Source of the DNA: Bacteroidales bacterium
GTDB lineage: Bacteria > Bacteroidota > Bacteroidia > Bacteroidales > Marinilabiliaceae
Length of the DNA: 64,000 bases
Reading direction: 5' to 3'
Assembly (NCBI GenBank): GCA_024401335.1
Contig: JAKSLH010000011.1
Location: forward strand, 20,424 to 84,423
The notes beneath the pieces were generated by a model, which did no database searches, was not told the DNA's origin, and saw nothing but the letters and a program-made list of their open reading frames with translations. Both the position numbers and the translations under genes were made by a program. Position 1 is the stretch's first letter. Each line of letters opens with the position of its first letter. Of the stretch, positions 7,989 to 16,169 are shown in pieces.

Positions 7989-10225
7989 AAAAATACATGC
8001 TAATATTGCTCTTTATTGGTTGGGGTAGTTCATCGCTTGCACAAAGTGTATTTGGTTATGTAAAGGAGAAAATTACGGGGGAGACAATTCCGGGGGCTGT
8101 TGTTGTTGACAACGGACATTATGTGATGTCTAACAACTATGGTTATTATTCAATAGAGACAAGTTCCGATACCATAGTAATAAGTGCATATGGATATTCA
8201 ATAGCAAAGAAGGCTGTCAGTGAAGCTTCTGATGGAAGGTTGGATTTTTACCTTGAGCCACTTCATCGCGAGATTAACGAGGTGACAGTGAAATCAAAGA
8301 GTCTTTTTCAGACAGAGCTTAATATGCCTCGCATGAGCCGTCACTTTGTATCGGCCACCGATATCAAAAGTAATGTGGCTCTATTTGGCGAAGCTGATGC
8401 ATTAAAGACTTTGCAGAATCTTCCCGGTGTGTCGTCGGCAGCCGACGGTAATGTCAACCTTTCAGTCAGAGGTAGTTCTCATGACCAGAATATGATACTT
8501 ATCGATGAGGCTACGGTGTATAACCCGTCTCATGCTCTCGGACTCTTTTCTGGATTTAATCCTGATGCCATATCCAATGTTGATTTCTACAAAAGTGGCT
8601 ATTCACCAAAATACGGAGGAAAACTGGCTGCTGTTGTAGATATACGTATGAAAGAGGGTAATAACCAGAATTTTCATGTGGAGGGAGGTATTGGTAATGT
8701 GGTCTCGAGGCTGATGGTTGAGAGCCCGATTAAGAAAAGTGTTGGGTCTTTAATGATTGCAGGACGCTATGGTAATGGCGAGTTGGTTAATACGATTGCT
8801 GATATTATAGACTTGGGTGGTGGTAATAAGAACGATGTGGTTAAGTTCTATGATTTGTGTGCAAAGACAAACTGGAATATATCGGCTTCTGATCGCCTAT
8901 ATGCATCGGCCTATGTGAGTCATGATAAGTTCAAATGCACCGTTTTACTCCAGGATAACAATCAGGAATGGGGAAATTGTACGGCAACTCTCCGCTGGAA
9001 TCATATCTATAGTGATCGTCTTTTTGCCAATTATACTGCTACTGCATCTAGATATGAGTATATTCAGCAACAGGAAAAGGATGTAAGAGACTTTAAATGG
9101 GAAGCAGGTCAGTCGGAAGTGACATTGAAAGCGGATTATGATCATTTTTATGGTGACTGGCATTTCTCATATGGTGCCAATGTCGAATATCATTATTATA
9201 ACCCAGGTGATGTAGAGCCTCTCAATGATAAATCTATTATGTTGCCACATCATCTACGGAAGAAAAGTATGCTGCTGGGATCCATATATGCAAATAACGA
9301 GATGAGTTTCGGCACGCGCTTTAATGCGAGCTTAGGTGTTCGTCTGTCATCGGCATATAACTCTAAGATTTACAATACCATAGAACCTCGTGTGTCTGCA
9401 TCGTATAGTTTAGGGTCGAATACTGCTTTAAAGGCTTCGTATGTCCGTACTGCTCAGTTCGATCATATGCTAACCAATTCTGCTCTGAGTATGCCGACCG
9501 ACACATGGATGCCTATTAGCAAGATAGTGTCTCCACAGACAGCCAACACTTTCTCTGCTGGTTTACATAGTACAGTAGCAGATGATGCTGTCGAGTTGTT
9601 CTGCGAGGCATACTATAAGCGGATGCACAATACGATTGACTATCGTGATAATGCCAATCTTTATATGAATGAGGATGTTGACCTTGAGGTGAGGAGGGGC
9701 GAAGGCAGAGCTTATGGTGTGGAAACTATGGCAAAGTATGAAAATGTGCATTTTAACTTCCAGCTTAGCTATACATTTTCGGTATCAGAAAGAAGGTCTG
9801 ATGAGATAAATAAGGGACAATGGTATTATGCTGTGTATGACCAGAGGCATAATCTGACGGCAAACACAACATTCCATGTAGCTAGAAATGATTTCTCCCT
9901 GGTATTCAAATATCATACCGGTGGACGTGCAACTGTTCCATATACAACTTTTTCCTACGCTGGAGCTGCAATGATGCAATATACGGAGAGAAATGGGTAT
10001 GTCATGCCAGATTTTCATCGTCTAGACTTCTCCTGGTGCCATCATTTCAAGACTCATGGACGCTACCAGTCGTCTCTGACTTTCTCAATGTATAACTGCT
10101 ATGGACGTAAAAATGCATACTCGGTCTTTGTGAAGGGCGACGAGTATAGCATGTCTGTGCCGCAGGGGTATATGATGTATCTCTACAAATGGATGCCATC
10201 ATTGACTTATAACTTTAAATTCTAG
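7985..10225 (+). CDS. TonB-dependent outer-membrane receptor
   Basis: A 746-residue receptor with a signal peptide ending near residue 20 (SSLAQS), a carboxypeptidase-regulatory-like beta-sandwich (about 21-100, VFGYVKEKITGETIPGAVV), a plug domain (about 120-240, with TLQNLPGVSS, NLSVRG and YGGKLAAVVDI) and a 22-strand-type barrel ending LTYNFKF with the terminal Phe expected for barrel insertion. It is shorter than SusC proteins (about 1000) and belongs to the TonB group that pairs with DUF4249 lipoproteins. It is energised from the inner membrane by TonB-ExbBD, encoded elsewhere. Substrate cannot be inferred. The neighbouring dithiol lipoprotein suggests a peptide or cysteine-containing ligand only as speculation. 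Confidence 0.92.
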   Translation: MKKYMLILLFIGWGSSSLAQSVFGYVKEKITGETIPGAVVVDNGHYVMSNNYGYYSIETSSDTIVISAYGYSIAKKAVSEASDGRLDFYLEPLHREINEVTVKSKSLFQTELNMPRMSRHFVSATDIKSNVALFGEADALKTLQNLPGVSSAADGNVNLSVRGSSHDQNMILIDEATVYNPSHALGLFSGFNPDAISNVDFYKSGYSPKYGGKLAAVVDIRMKEGNNQNFHVEGGIGNVVSRLMVESPIKKSVGSLMIAGRYGNGELVNTIADIIDLGGGNKNDVVKFYDLCAKTNWNISASDRLYASAYVSHDKFKCTVLLQDNNQEWGNCTATLRWNHIYSDRLFANYTATASRYEYIQQQEKDVRDFKWEAGQSEVTLKADYDHFYGDWHFSYGANVEYHYYNPGDVEPLNDKSIMLPHHLRKKSMLLGSIYANNEMSFGTRFNASLGVRLSSAYNSKIYNTIEPRVSASYSLGSNTALKASYVRTAQFDHMLTNSALSMPTDTWMPISKIVSPQTANTFSAGLHSTVADDAVELFCEAYYKRMHNTIDYRDNANLYMNEDVDLEVRRGEGRAYGVETMAKYENVHFNFQLSYTFSVSERRSDEINKGQWYYAVYDQRHNLTANTTFHVARNDFSLVFKYHTGGRATVPYTTFSYAGAAMMQYTERNGYVMPDFHRLDFSWCHHFKTHGRYQSSLTFSMYNCYGRKNAYSVFVKGDEYSMSVPQGYMMYLYKWMPSLTYNFKF

Positions 10226-10249
10226 TATTACTAATAATTTTTATAAGAA

Positions 10250-11125
10250 ATGAAACTTAAATTTTTTTGCGCCGTTGTTTTTTCGGCATTTATTGGATTT
10301 GCTCTTGTGGCATGTGGTGATGAATATGATCCTGAGACAAAAACTACCACGTATCTTGATTATTCTGTAGAAAGTATTCCGTCTATATGGAAAATAGGAA
10401 CATTTGAATATGTTGGTGAGAAGTTTGGTGTTTATCCGGGTTCAGAGAAAAATTCAACCGAATTGGCTCAGTATGATTTGTCTTTTTTGTATTTTGGCGA
10501 AGATGGTAAGTGCAAAAGTTATAGATGTTACTATAATGACATAAATAACAATGTTGATGTAGTGTCTTATGATTATAAGACAGATGACAACTTGCACTTC
10601 GACATGTTAAATAATGCCATACTTTCCAAGTGGTCTTTTGCTGTAGAAAAAGAGGATGACTCTTATGGTGACATTTTCTTTTATACAGATTCTGTAAAAA
10701 GTGGACGCACATTCCACTATTACCATCCTTGTGAGGAAATAAGACACGATTCTATCCTTTATATGTGGGCACCTCAGTTACGTGGTATGTTGAGTGTTCC
10801 TAAGGATCGAGTTGTGAAGTCTACAGATATTGTCGGCAATTTCTATGGGGAATACGAAGCTCTAGGTGATGATATGTCGCTTGTTGAAGGTGTAAGTTAT
10901 CGACGATACTACCATTTCAATGAAAATGGGAGCTTTACTATGGAGAAAGATGTTTTTCTCGCAGATGATGAATACTTCTCGGGAAAGTATTCGGTAAAGG
11001 AAGGTGATGTTGATATACTTGAATTGATATTTGAGGATGGCACCAAAGAATCGTTCCCGTTTGTCATGTATATGGGGAAGCTATATATGTACGATGAAGA
11101 TGGCACTCGTAAGGAGTTTAATTAA
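10250..11125 (+). CDS. Lipoprotein with lipocalin-like C-terminal domain
   Basis: A 291-residue lipoprotein with lipobox LVAC (Cys22). The C-terminal third has the pattern of small Bacteroidales lipocalin-like proteins: a start IVGNFYGEYE, then YHFNENGSFTMEKD, then FSGKYSV and a final FVMYMGKLYMYDEDG. The N-terminal region (about 45-140) shows a similar succession (IWKIGTFEYVG, LSFLYFGEDGKC), so the protein may be two related calycin-like sandwiches. It starts 24 bp after the TonB receptor and is the last gene of the locus, closed by the repeated terminator. Surface location is likely. Ligand unknown. Confidence 0.6.
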   Translation: MKLKFFCAVVFSAFIGFALVACGDEYDPETKTTTYLDYSVESIPSIWKIGTFEYVGEKFGVYPGSEKNSTELAQYDLSFLYFGEDGKCKSYRCYYNDINNNVDVVSYDYKTDDNLHFDMLNNAILSKWSFAVEKEDDSYGDIFFYTDSVKSGRTFHYYHPCEEIRHDSILYMWAPQLRGMLSVPKDRVVKSTDIVGNFYGEYEALGDDMSLVEGVSYRRYYHFNENGSFTMEKDVFLADDEYFSGKYSVKEGDVDILELIFEDGTKESFPFVMYMGKLYMYDEDGTRKEFN

Positions 11126-11144
11126 TCCCTTGAATCAATAACTC

Positions 11145-11188
11145 CAGACGGCTGCCGGACATTGGTCTGACAGCCGTCTGATGTTTTT
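11145..11188 (+). terminator. Terminator hairpin, copy 2 of a repeated element
   Basis: Ten outer base pairs (11145-11154 with 11171-11180), the same C/A mismatch and five inner pairs as copy 1, and the loop ATTG are followed by ATGTTTTT. The T run overlaps the stop codon of the convergent glycosyltransferase gene. Confidence 0.88.
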
Positions 11189-12203
11189 ATGACTTGTATG
11201 TCGTTTGTCGTTTCAGATAATAACGCAGTAAGATGCTATAGCGTTTGACCTCTTGAGGTAGAGCTGTTGTGCGATAAGGAGCAAGTGCTTTGCGTTTACT
11301 TAAGGCTGCTTTAAACGAACCGAAGAAGCTCCAATGTGCACGTACTATAGCCCAACAGAAATCTTTCTTGCCGTCAATGATGAACTTGACTCCGGCGACA
11401 CCATCGAGTATCAGACGCATGAAGAGGACTAGAGGCCAGGAAAAATTGTTGTAGTTCTTGACTAGCATTGTCAGGTTATTGCGGAAATTGAGATATGTCT
11501 TGCGTGGGTTGGAGCTGTTGAGTGTGGCTCCTCCAAGATGATATACTCGCGACTCGCCACACGCCACAATGCGCATGCCTCGATTGCGTAATCTCCAGCA
11601 TAGGTCTATCTCCTCCATGTGGGCGAAGAAGTCTTCGTCGAGACCTCCACAATCAATATATGCCTGTCGACGCACCATAAGTGCAGCGCCACTTACCCAA
11701 AGGACGTCCGCATTGTCGTCGTATTGCCCGTTGTCGGCCTCTATGTCGTCCATGATGCGGCCACGGCAAAACGGATATCCTAACCAGTCGATGAATCCAC
11801 CTGCTGCTCCTGCATACTCAAAATGAGAATGACGCTTGTCGTCAAGTAGCTTAGGCGCACATGCTGCTATGTACGTGTCCGAATCCATCAGCTGTATCAG
11901 ATTGTCTGTCCAACCGGTAGTTGTCGCCACATCGGAATTGAGAAGCAGCACGTATTCGTTGTCAAGTTGCGCTATTGCTCGGTTATACCCGCCAGCAAAA
12001 CCATAGTTCTGGTCAAGGACTATAGTGCGTACATCGGGAAACTCTTCCTCGAGATATGCAAGACTGCCATCGGTCGAGGCATTGTCGGCCACAACCAACT
12101 CAACATCATCAGAGATGGTTGTAGCAGCTACTACTGGCAGGTATTTGCGAAGAAGTGCTTCGCCGTTCCAATTGAGAATAACAACAGCCAGACTTTTCAT
12201 CAC
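11187..12203 (-). CDS. Family 2 glycosyltransferase
   Basis: A 338-residue GT-A fold glycosyltransferase of family 2, rhamnosyltransferase-like. The N-terminus AVVILNWNGEALL, then VVADNASTDGS, then LLLNSDVA (the DxD-type metal site is NSD here) are the usual nucleotide-sugar-binding motifs. Further on, SGAALMVRR and FAHMEEIDLCWRLRNRG mark the acceptor side. Weakly hydrophobic segments near 250-270 may associate with the inner membrane. It probably adds a sugar to a cell-surface glycan. Sugar and acceptor are not readable. The start is one of two adjacent ATGs. It lies 6 bp behind the inositol-phosphatase family gene, with which it is probably cotranscribed. Confidence 0.9.
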   Translation of the reverse strand: MMKSLAVVILNWNGEALLRKYLPVVAATTISDDVELVVADNASTDGSLAYLEEEFPDVRTIVLDQNYGFAGGYNRAIAQLDNEYVLLLNSDVATTTGWTDNLIQLMDSDTYIAACAPKLLDDKRHSHFEYAGAAGGFIDWLGYPFCRGRIMDDIEADNGQYDDNADVLWVSGAALMVRRQAYIDCGGLDEDFFAHMEEIDLCWRLRNRGMRIVACGESRVYHLGGATLNSSNPRKTYLNFRNNLTMLVKNYNNFSWPLVLFMRLILDGVAGVKFIIDGKKDFCWAIVRAHWSFFGSFKAALSKRKALAPYRTTALPQEVKRYSILLRYYLKRQTTYKS

Positions 12204-12209
12204 TAATCC

Positions 12210-13001
12210 CTATTTTACAAGTGTTTCTTTGATGGTGGCCATGAATTGGTCGTGTAGATGACCATTGCTGGCTACTATCTCACGACCGAAGATATAGTCA
12301 CTACCGCCTCGGAAATCACATACCTTGCCACCTGCCTCTGTCACTAGGATACATCCCGCAGCGACATCGTATGGCTTAAGGTCGTATTCATAGAAAACAT
12401 CAAAGCGGCCTGCTGCTGTATATGCCATGTCTGTAGCTGCTGAACCTAGACGACGTACACCATGAGAGACTGTCATGAAATGGTAGAGCGACTTCATATA
12501 GCCGTCCATGCGAGCGAAATTGTTATAGGGGAAGCCGGTGGCTACAAGTGCACTTTCGACCGTTGGGGCTGTTGATACATGTATGGGTTTGCCGTTGAGA
12601 TAAGCGCCACCACCAAGCCACGCAGAGAAGAGCTCACATTGACTGAGTTCGTATATGACACCAACAACGACTTTGTCGGCCTCCATAAGAGCAATGCTTA
12701 TGGCGAATGGTGGCATGCTGTGAATGAAGTTGGTCGTTCCGTCTATTGGATCGACAATCCAGTTATATACTTCACCACGATATGTGCGTGTTGATTCCTC
12801 TGCTATGAATCCGGCTTCGGGAACAATCTTCTCGAGACCAGCGACAAGTAGTCGTTCAGAGAACTTGTCCATCTGTGTGACAAAATCGTTGTGACCTTTT
12901 GACTCTATTTCAAGGCCGTTCTCTTCGCGATATTTTTTGAGTTGTTCGCCAGTCGCTCGGGCTAAATCGGCCACTTGCTGGCATATCAGCTTATAGTCCA
13001 T
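12210..13001 (-). CDS. suhB: Inositol monophosphatase family protein
   Basis: A 263-residue metal-dependent phosphatase of the inositol monophosphatase / SuhB family. The metal-binding motifs are intact: EES in the first lobe, WIVDPIDGTTNF (about 81-92), and the C-terminal YDVAAGCILVTEAGG. The length matches the family (about 265). Substrates in bacteria include inositol 1-phosphate and related sugar phosphates. The precise one here cannot be deduced. It is the promoter-proximal gene of a two-gene minus-strand operon with the glycosyltransferase, and its upstream region carries a symmetric AT-rich motif described separately. Confidence 0.88.
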   Translation of the reverse strand: MDYKLICQQVADLARATGEQLKKYREENGLEIESKGHNDFVTQMDKFSERLLVAGLEKIVPEAGFIAEESTRTYRGEVYNWIVDPIDGTTNFIHSMPPFAISIALMEADKVVVGVIYELSQCELFSAWLGGGAYLNGKPIHVSTAPTVESALVATGFPYNNFARMDGYMKSLYHFMTVSHGVRRLGSAATDMAYTAAGRFDVFYEYDLKPYDVAAGCILVTEAGGKVCDFRGGSDYIFGREIVASNGHLHDQFMATIKETLVK

Positions 13002-13023
13002 CAGAATATTGATTATATGAGGA

Positions 13024-13031
13024 CAAAAATA
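13024..13031 (-). promoter_or_regulatory. -7 element of the suhB-glycosyltransferase operon
   Basis: On the minus strand this reads TATTTTTG, a full match to TAnnTTTG, 23 bp upstream of the ATG. No good TTTG box lies at the usual -33 position. Instead the palindromic repeat at 13031-13060 occupies the upstream spacer. Confidence 0.55.
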
Positions 13032-13060
13032 CTAATAACTAGTTATTAATGACTAATAAC
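13031..13060. repeat. Operator-like repeat of ACTAATAAC half-sites
   Basis: ACTAATAAC occurs directly at 13031-13039 and 13052-13060, and its inverse (GTTATTA core) lies between them. This creates a perfect 16-bp palindrome, TAATAACTAGTTATTA, at 13033-13048. It sits directly upstream of the minus-strand -7 element and between two divergent genes. Confidence 0.6.
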
Positions 13061-13097
13061 GGGTGCCGAATTGCGATTTCTTTCGGATTATTTTGAT

Positions 13098-13105
13098 TAA
13101 TTTTG
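13098..13105 (+). promoter_or_regulatory. -7 element upstream of the 126-residue protein gene
   Basis: TAATTTTG matches TAnnTTTG and lies 23 bp before the ATG at 13129. The -33 box is weak (TTTC or TTGC at non-ideal spacing). Confidence 0.5.
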
Positions 13106-13128
13106 TTCATTATTTATAAACACAAGAC

Positions 13129-13509
13129 ATGAAAATAGAAATTATCAACACAGCTTGGATGTCAGAGATCCAAACACTTGTGAAATCAAGAATAACAGCG
13201 TTGGAATGTGCATTGGAAAGAGCAAAGGAAGAGAATGCGAATCTGAATGAGACAGAAACAGAATATACATGGACAAATCACATGGGTACAGTAAAGAGAT
13301 ACTCTAAAGAGGGTGTCGCATCTATGAAAGAGTTTGTTCGCATGTATGAAGCTGGTGAACTCAATACAGAAGACTGGGATAGCAAGGTGACATATACCAT
13401 GTGGGTTGAAATAGCATTGGCATTGTACTATGTAGATGTGAAAACAGTACACGCTGGTATCACTTTTGTTGACGTGCGCAGATATATCTTCAATAAGATA
13501 GCGAAATAA
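13129..13509 (+). CDS. Hypothetical 126-residue protein
   Basis: I do not recognise this protein. It has no signal peptide or membrane helix. It begins with a helical, charged segment (residues about 10-45, KSRITALECALERAKEEN) that could form a short coiled coil, followed by a mixed alpha/beta part rich in aromatic residues (FVRMYEAGEL, VTYTMWVEIALALYYVDV). It has its own -7 element and is followed 19 bp later by the TIGR02757 gene, so readthrough is possible. Confidence 0.6.
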   Translation: MKIEIINTAWMSEIQTLVKSRITALECALERAKEENANLNETETEYTWTNHMGTVKRYSKEGVASMKEFVRMYEAGELNTEDWDSKVTYTMWVEIALALYYVDVKTVHAGITFVDVRRYIFNKIAK

Positions 13510-13528
13510 CTAACCATATCATCTGGCA

Positions 13529-14296
13529 ATGAAACTCGAAGAACTTAAGGATTTTCTTGATGAGAAGACTGCGCAATACCAAACGCATGGATTCATTGCC
13601 GATGACCCTGTAAGCATACCTCATCGTTTCAGTCGTAAAGAAGATATAGAGATAGCGGGTGTCTTGGCATCGACTATTGCGTGGGGTAATCGTAAGGCGA
13701 TATTGAAGAGCTGTGACATAATGATGGACATGCTCGACAATTCACCATATGAGTATGTAACGCAAGCTACCGATGCTGATTTGAAGATGCTTGAATCATT
13801 CGTCTATAGGACTTTTCAGGCTGATGATCTTCCTGGTATGGTGAGGGGCTTACGCTCTATTTATGCTGACGGAGGCCTGGAATGTCTTATGACTCCTCGC
13901 GAGGGTGAGTCGGTGAGAGAGGGTATCGCTCGTTTCCGTAGTGCTATGTTGCCACATCTGAGCCAGAGGACTTATAAGCATGTGGCTGATGTCGCAGGAG
14001 GCGCTGCGGGTAAACGACTCAACATGTTCCTTAGGTGGATGGTCCGTTCCAATGATGGTCAAGTGGACTTCGGCTTATGGAAAGGGATAAGGCCGTCGCA
14101 ATTGATGCTGCCTCTTGATGTCCATACTGGCAATACGTCAAGGGCTCTTGGCATATTACAACGTAAGCAGAATGACTGGAAGGCTGTAGAAGAGGTTACG
14201 GCGACACTGCGTATGATGTGTCCTGACGACCCTGTAAAATATGACTTTGCCCTTTTTGGATTAGGCATCTACGAACACTGGAAGAATGTCGAATAA
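13529..14296 (+). CDS. TIGR02757 (DUF2400) family protein
   Basis: A 255-residue protein of the TIGR02757/DUF2400 family, conserved across Bacteroidota and some Proteobacteria and of unknown biochemical role. Supporting segments are DPVSIPHRFSRKEDIEIAG near the start, STIAWGNRKAILKSC, and the C-terminal KYDFALFGLGI. The length is normal for the family and no domain is missing. Parts of the sequence suggest a distant relation to helix-hairpin-helix DNA glycosylases, which is only inference. Its stop codon lies inside the start of the methyltransferase gene (11-bp overlap), so the two are translated together. Confidence 0.82.
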   Translation: MKLEELKDFLDEKTAQYQTHGFIADDPVSIPHRFSRKEDIEIAGVLASTIAWGNRKAILKSCDIMMDMLDNSPYEYVTQATDADLKMLESFVYRTFQADDLPGMVRGLRSIYADGGLECLMTPREGESVREGIARFRSAMLPHLSQRTYKHVADVAGGAAGKRLNMFLRWMVRSNDGQVDFGLWKGIRPSQLMLPLDVHTGNTSRALGILQRKQNDWKAVEEVTATLRMMCPDDPVKYDFALFGLGIYEHWKNVE

Positions 14297-14999
14297 CTAT
14301 TTCCAATTCAAACAGTTCACTGTCTATCAAGATAAGACGGCGATGAAGGTGGGCACCGACGGAGTGCTGCTTGGAGCGTTGTCGTGCAGAGACGCAAAGC
14401 CTTGTCGTGTCCTTGATATAGGAACAGGTACCGGCCTCGTGGCTCTTATGATGGCACAGAGGTTCGCTGATGCGCAGGTCGATGCGGTGGAGATAGATGC
14501 CGATGCCGCGGAGCAGGCAAAGGGTAATTTCAGCATTTCGCCGTTCGCTGCAAGACTCAAGGTTGTTCATTCTGATATTGCCTGCTATACGGCGGAACAG
14601 CCGTATGACCTTATTGTGAGTAATCCTCCCTATTTCATCGATTCTTTAAAGGCTCCGGATGCACAGAGAAACATGGCTCGCCATGCTGTGACTCTTGACT
14701 GCGACACGTTTGCTAAGGCTGTAAATCGACTGCTGTCTGATGAAGGACAATGTGCCGTGGTATATCCTGCCGACTCATTAGAGATATTGAAGGACTCTTT
14801 TGTGAGACAGGGCCTGGTGGCGAAAAGTGTGACATACGTGAAGCCTAATGCACAGAAAGCTGCTAAGAGGGCTGTCGTCACATTTGTCAAGGGAATAGGT
14901 GGACAATGTGGCGTAAATGAGATTGTAATGGAGAAGGAGAGGCATGTATATACCGATGAATTCGGTGAACTTGTGAAGGAGTTTTACCTTGACAGATGA
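14286..14999 (+). CDS. tRNA1(Val) A37 N6-methyltransferase (TrmN6/YfiC type)
   Basis: A 237-residue class I S-adenosylmethionine-dependent methyltransferase. The N-terminus FQFKQFTVYQDKTAMKVGTD is the family signature. The SAM-binding glycine loop is LDIGTGTGLV (43-52), and the amino-methylation motif NPPY lies at 113-116. The family makes m6A37 in tRNA1(Val) next to the anticodon. It overlaps the TIGR02757 gene by 11 bp. No irregularities are visible. Confidence 0.9.
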   Translation: MSNNYFQFKQFTVYQDKTAMKVGTDGVLLGALSCRDAKPCRVLDIGTGTGLVALMMAQRFADAQVDAVEIDADAAEQAKGNFSISPFAARLKVVHSDIACYTAEQPYDLIVSNPPYFIDSLKAPDAQRNMARHAVTLDCDTFAKAVNRLLSDEGQCAVVYPADSLEILKDSFVRQGLVAKSVTYVKPNAQKAAKRAVVTFVKGIGGQCGVNEIVMEKERHVYTDEFGELVKEFYLDR

Positions 15000-15017
15000 T
15001 AATGCGTTAATTAATTA

Positions 15018-15025
15018 TATATTTG
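15018..15025 (+). promoter_or_regulatory. -7 element upstream of the DUF4831 gene
   Basis: TATATTTG, followed by C, matches TAnnTTTG and lies 25 bp before the ATG at 15051. A CTTG at 14988-14991 is the nearest -33 candidate, at 26-bp spacing. Confidence 0.5.
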
Positions 15026-15050
15026 CAACAATAATAACACAACATACAAT

Positions 15051-16166
15051 ATGAAAAGAATAGCTCTTTTAGCACTAGCTACTACACTTGCATTGAGCAA
15101 TGCAGATGCTAAGGATAAGGAGACGATAAGCATCACTCCAGTAAGTCAGGACGCAGATGCCGCAAATGACGGCATTATATATTCATTGCCTAAGACAATA
15201 GTTAGGGTAAAGGTGGAGGCCGAGGTGACAATAAAGAAGGCTGGCCCATACTACAGATATTCTAATAAATACCTCAATCTCACTGATGTCATCACAGAAG
15301 ATAGCAAAAAATGGAAGATTAGCAATGTGAGCATAGAGACATACGGTAAGGCCGATAATGCACGCAGATTCAAGATATCTGGCGCACCACTCCCTTCTGT
15401 GACTCTCACTGGCGATAACGTTCTTTGTGGTATTAATGCTAAGTGCAAGCAGGTCATAGATGATGAGGTCGTTTCTGCAAACAATAATGTTAACCTTCCT
15501 GAGATAACATTCGATGATGTGCGCTTGGGTGGTAATGTGCTGACTAAGACTTCCACCGCTGCAATGGCAGAAGAGGTGGCTCACTCAATATACAAGTTGC
15601 GCGAAAAGCGTTTTTCTCTGCTCGGAGGTGAAGACGCTATTGTGCTCCATGACGAAGGATCATACGACAGGGTCCTCAAGGAGATAAGTGCCTTGGAGGC
15701 TGAATATATGTCTCTTTTCACCGGTAAGACTGAAACGGTGAAGGTCGTTAAGTATTATGAGATGGAGCCTGGCGCAGTAAGCCTCAACAATACGGTGCTG
15801 TTCCGTTTCTCAGAGAACGAGGGGTTCATGGGTGTGATGGATATAACTGGTAAGCCTGTCTATATCGACTTGGAATTCAATACCGACAGAAAGGTTAACG
15901 CATACGAAGATAATACAAAGCAACGTAAGCAGAAGCCGGTTACTGGTTTGCGTTATATAATACCTGGTGAAGTGACGGTGAAGATCATTGATCGTAACAT
16001 ACAGATTGCAGAAAAGACTATACTCTGCACAGAAAATGGTCAGGAAGCGACATTGCCACTAGAGATGCTTGCTGATGGTTACTCGATACGTTTTGATGTG
16101 ACTAACGGATCTGTAATAAGCATATCGACTAAGGAAAAACAAGGTAATATCGAAAAAAAGAAATAA
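15051..16166 (+). CDS. DUF4831 family exported protein
   Basis: A 371-residue protein with a signal peptide cleaved near residue 20 (NADAKD) and no lipobox, so it is probably periplasmic. It matches the DUF4831 family of Bacteroidales: an early strand GIIYSLPKTIVRVKVEAEV followed by KAGPYYRYSNKYL, and further on ISALEAEYMSLFTGKT. Function is unknown. It is followed 3 bp later by pepD, and a shared transcript is likely. Confidence 0.82.
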   Translation: MKRIALLALATTLALSNADAKDKETISITPVSQDADAANDGIIYSLPKTIVRVKVEAEVTIKKAGPYYRYSNKYLNLTDVITEDSKKWKISNVSIETYGKADNARRFKISGAPLPSVTLTGDNVLCGINAKCKQVIDDEVVSANNNVNLPEITFDDVRLGGNVLTKTSTAAMAEEVAHSIYKLREKRFSLLGGEDAIVLHDEGSYDRVLKEISALEAEYMSLFTGKTETVKVVKYYEMEPGAVSLNNTVLFRFSENEGFMGVMDITGKPVYIDLEFNTDRKVNAYEDNTKQRKQKPVTGLRYIIPGEVTVKIIDRNIQIAEKTILCTENGQEATLPLEMLADGYSIRFDVTNGSVISISTKEKQGNIEKKK

Positions 16167-16169
16167 GCT

